Positions 62,986 to 64,000 of a stretch of 64,000 nt of DNA are shown in pieces. Origin of the DNA: Microcoleus sp. FACHB-672 (GTDB taxonomy: Bacteria; Cyanobacteriota; Cyanobacteriia; Cyanobacteriales; Oscillatoriaceae); contig NZ_JACJOU010000007.1 in assembly GCF_014695725.1 (NCBI RefSeq), positions 186,001 through 250,000 on the forward strand, in the 5' to 3' direction. Position 1 is the stretch's first letter. Every line of letters starts with the position of its first letter. The notes under the pieces are model-generated. The model saw nothing but the letters and a program-made list of their open reading frames with translations, had not been told where the DNA came from and searched no databases. The position numbers were made by a program, and so were the translations under genes.

Positions 62986-63129
62986 AACTTCTTCCTCACC
63001 AAGCTGACTATCTATTATTAACTTAACGGTTAAATATGAAAAAGTCATAAAGACTTATAAATTTGTTACGAACGTTACTGTTTTTTTTTGAGAGTATCTA
63101 AATATAAGAAATTCTTAACATCGCCATAA

Positions 63130-63163
63130 AAAATAGGAAACCCTTACATGGTAAAGGTTTCCT
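63130..63163 (-). terminator. Terminator of the PAP2 gene
   Basis: GGAAACC (63136-63142) pairs with GGTTTCC (63157-63163); on the minus strand it is followed by TATTTTTTATG. It lies downstream of the PAP2 gene. Confidence 0.65.
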
Positions 63164-63244
63164 GAAAATTAATGAACCAGGGAATAGGACTTAGGGAGAT
63201 CGAGCGATTAAAGATTACTCCAGCAGAAACTTGACAAAAATACT

Positions 63245-63934
63245 TTAATCTGGAGTAAGAGATTTATCCTCATTTTCACCGGCAGCAGAACGATAAAAGC
63301 TCCAAACTTCCAGACTGAGAATACAAGTCAACAGCCATACCAAGCCGGCTGAATATCCTGCAACCACATCAGTTGGCCAGTGAACGCCTAGATAAAGCCG
63401 GCTTAACCCAATCGCCGCAATTAACCCAATGCTTAGCGTTACAATCAACCAGCGCCACCGGGGAAAGCGATTTGCCACCAAAAACCCAATTAAACCGTAA
63501 ATCACCATCGAAACCATTGCATGACCGCTAGGGAAACTGTATTGACCCACATCAATCACGCGATCCCACAAAGCCGGCCTGTCACGGGAAAATAGAACTT
63601 TAAGCAAATAATTTAAGCCAACTGCGCCGGCTGCCGCAATCACCAAAGTTGTAGCTTCCGTCTGGCGCTTGAGGATTAGCAACAAAACTCCTAAGCCAAG
63701 ACAGATTACCAGCAAAAAAGTCGGTTCCCCCAAAAACGTCACACCAAGCATCAATTGATCCAGCAGCGGAGTGTGGGAGCGCTTCAGAGCGAGTAAAATT
63801 GCCGTGTCAATCGCTTGGGTTTCCTTATCGAGCACTTCATCAGCGATTTGGACAAAACCCCACATCGCGAAGGCGGCAACCAGCAGTCCTACAATCCGAA
63901 TTGTTGAGAGCAATGATAAAAGCTTATAACGCAT
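63245..63934 (-). CDS. PAP2-family membrane phosphatase
   Basis: A 229-residue phosphatase with about six membrane helices. All three PAP2 motifs are intact: KVLFSRDRP, SFPSGHA and SRLYLGVHWPTD. Enzymes of this family dephosphorylate phosphatidic acid, phosphatidylglycerol phosphate or undecaprenyl pyrophosphate at the membrane. The start is ATG 63934. Nothing in the neighbourhood indicates which substrate it uses. Confidence 0.93.
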   Translation of the reverse strand: MRYKLLSLLSTIRIVGLLVAAFAMWGFVQIADEVLDKETQAIDTAILLALKRSHTPLLDQLMLGVTFLGEPTFLLVICLGLGVLLLILKRQTEATTLVIAAAGAVGLNYLLKVLFSRDRPALWDRVIDVGQYSFPSGHAMVSMVIYGLIGFLVANRFPRWRWLIVTLSIGLIAAIGLSRLYLGVHWPTDVVAGYSAGLVWLLTCILSLEVWSFYRSAAGENEDKSLTPD

Positions 63935-64000
63935 GATGTGCAGTATTTAGGGGGTTGCATGGGTGAGTCGTCTACAGCAAATTAGCCCAAACTTGGGCAA

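Overview
The window is cyanobacterial chromosome. Several genes belong to families essentially confined to oxygenic phototrophs: the start of psbB (photosystem II CP47), btpA (photosystem I biogenesis), CRR7, and the DUF2854, DUF3181 and DUF2993 families. A HetZ-like protein and the very large sensor kinases suggest a filamentous (Oscillatoria/Microcoleus-like) lineage; that is inference. Genes are short units on both strands with long AT-rich spacers. No rRNA, tRNA or CRISPR was seen. The short word GCCGG is strikingly dense in both genes and spacers over most of the window.

Layout. 0-4.7 kb: psbB 5' end, small hypotheticals, a CPBP-family membrane protease. 4.7-15 kb: a signalling block with a CBS/PAS/GGDEF/EAL protein, a REC-GGDEF response regulator and a 1958-residue hybrid kinase with an ethylene-receptor-like membrane domain. 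15-28 kb: housekeeping and small cyanobacterial genes (CRR7, DUF2854, priA, a group 2 sigma factor, tandem GNAT, a peroxiredoxin-dioxygenase fusion, a K+ channel, argD, a pentapeptide-repeat protein). 28-41 kb: a disrupted ExbB/TolQ-type gene, DUF2993, a TPR protein, DUF3181, VKOR-thioredoxin, btpA, an SGNH hydrolase, a Gfo/Idh/MocA oxidoreductase, cobM, a zinc-ribbon protein, a flavin reductase and a MIF-like tautomerase. 41-44.2 kb: three exported proteins sharing a similar leader but with different mature parts, each gene ending in its own hairpin terminator. 44.2-51.6 kb: larC, a YciO/Sua5 protein, the HetZ-like protein, an orphan ModC-like ATPase, a PHP phosphoesterase and a COG4299 membrane acyltransferase.

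51.8-62.4 kb looks like an acquired and rearranged island. It opens with an IS630-type transposase remnant. An AraC-type regulator faces a cupin gene, followed by a cyclophilin-like protein, an alpha/beta hydrolase, an SDR and a zinc alcohol dehydrogenase, a set that looks like an inducible carbonyl/electrophile detoxification operon. The regulator and the cupin are split apart by about 4 kb carrying a PhnD-like binding lipoprotein, a sensor histidine kinase and a dead DUF1350 gene. This block is bracketed by a direct repeat of about 500 bp that duplicates the araC 5' end, the shared promoter region and the first codons of the cupin. Decayed 3' tails of extra cupin and alcohol dehydrogenase copies lie between the later genes. 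The backbone resumes near 62.7 kb with a small hypothetical and a PAP2 phosphatase.

A second theme is the intrusion of intergenic-type simple sequence (CCCCATGCC-like, CT-rich or AAAG-rich) in frame into conserved genes: the hybrid kinase, priA, larC and the PHP gene.
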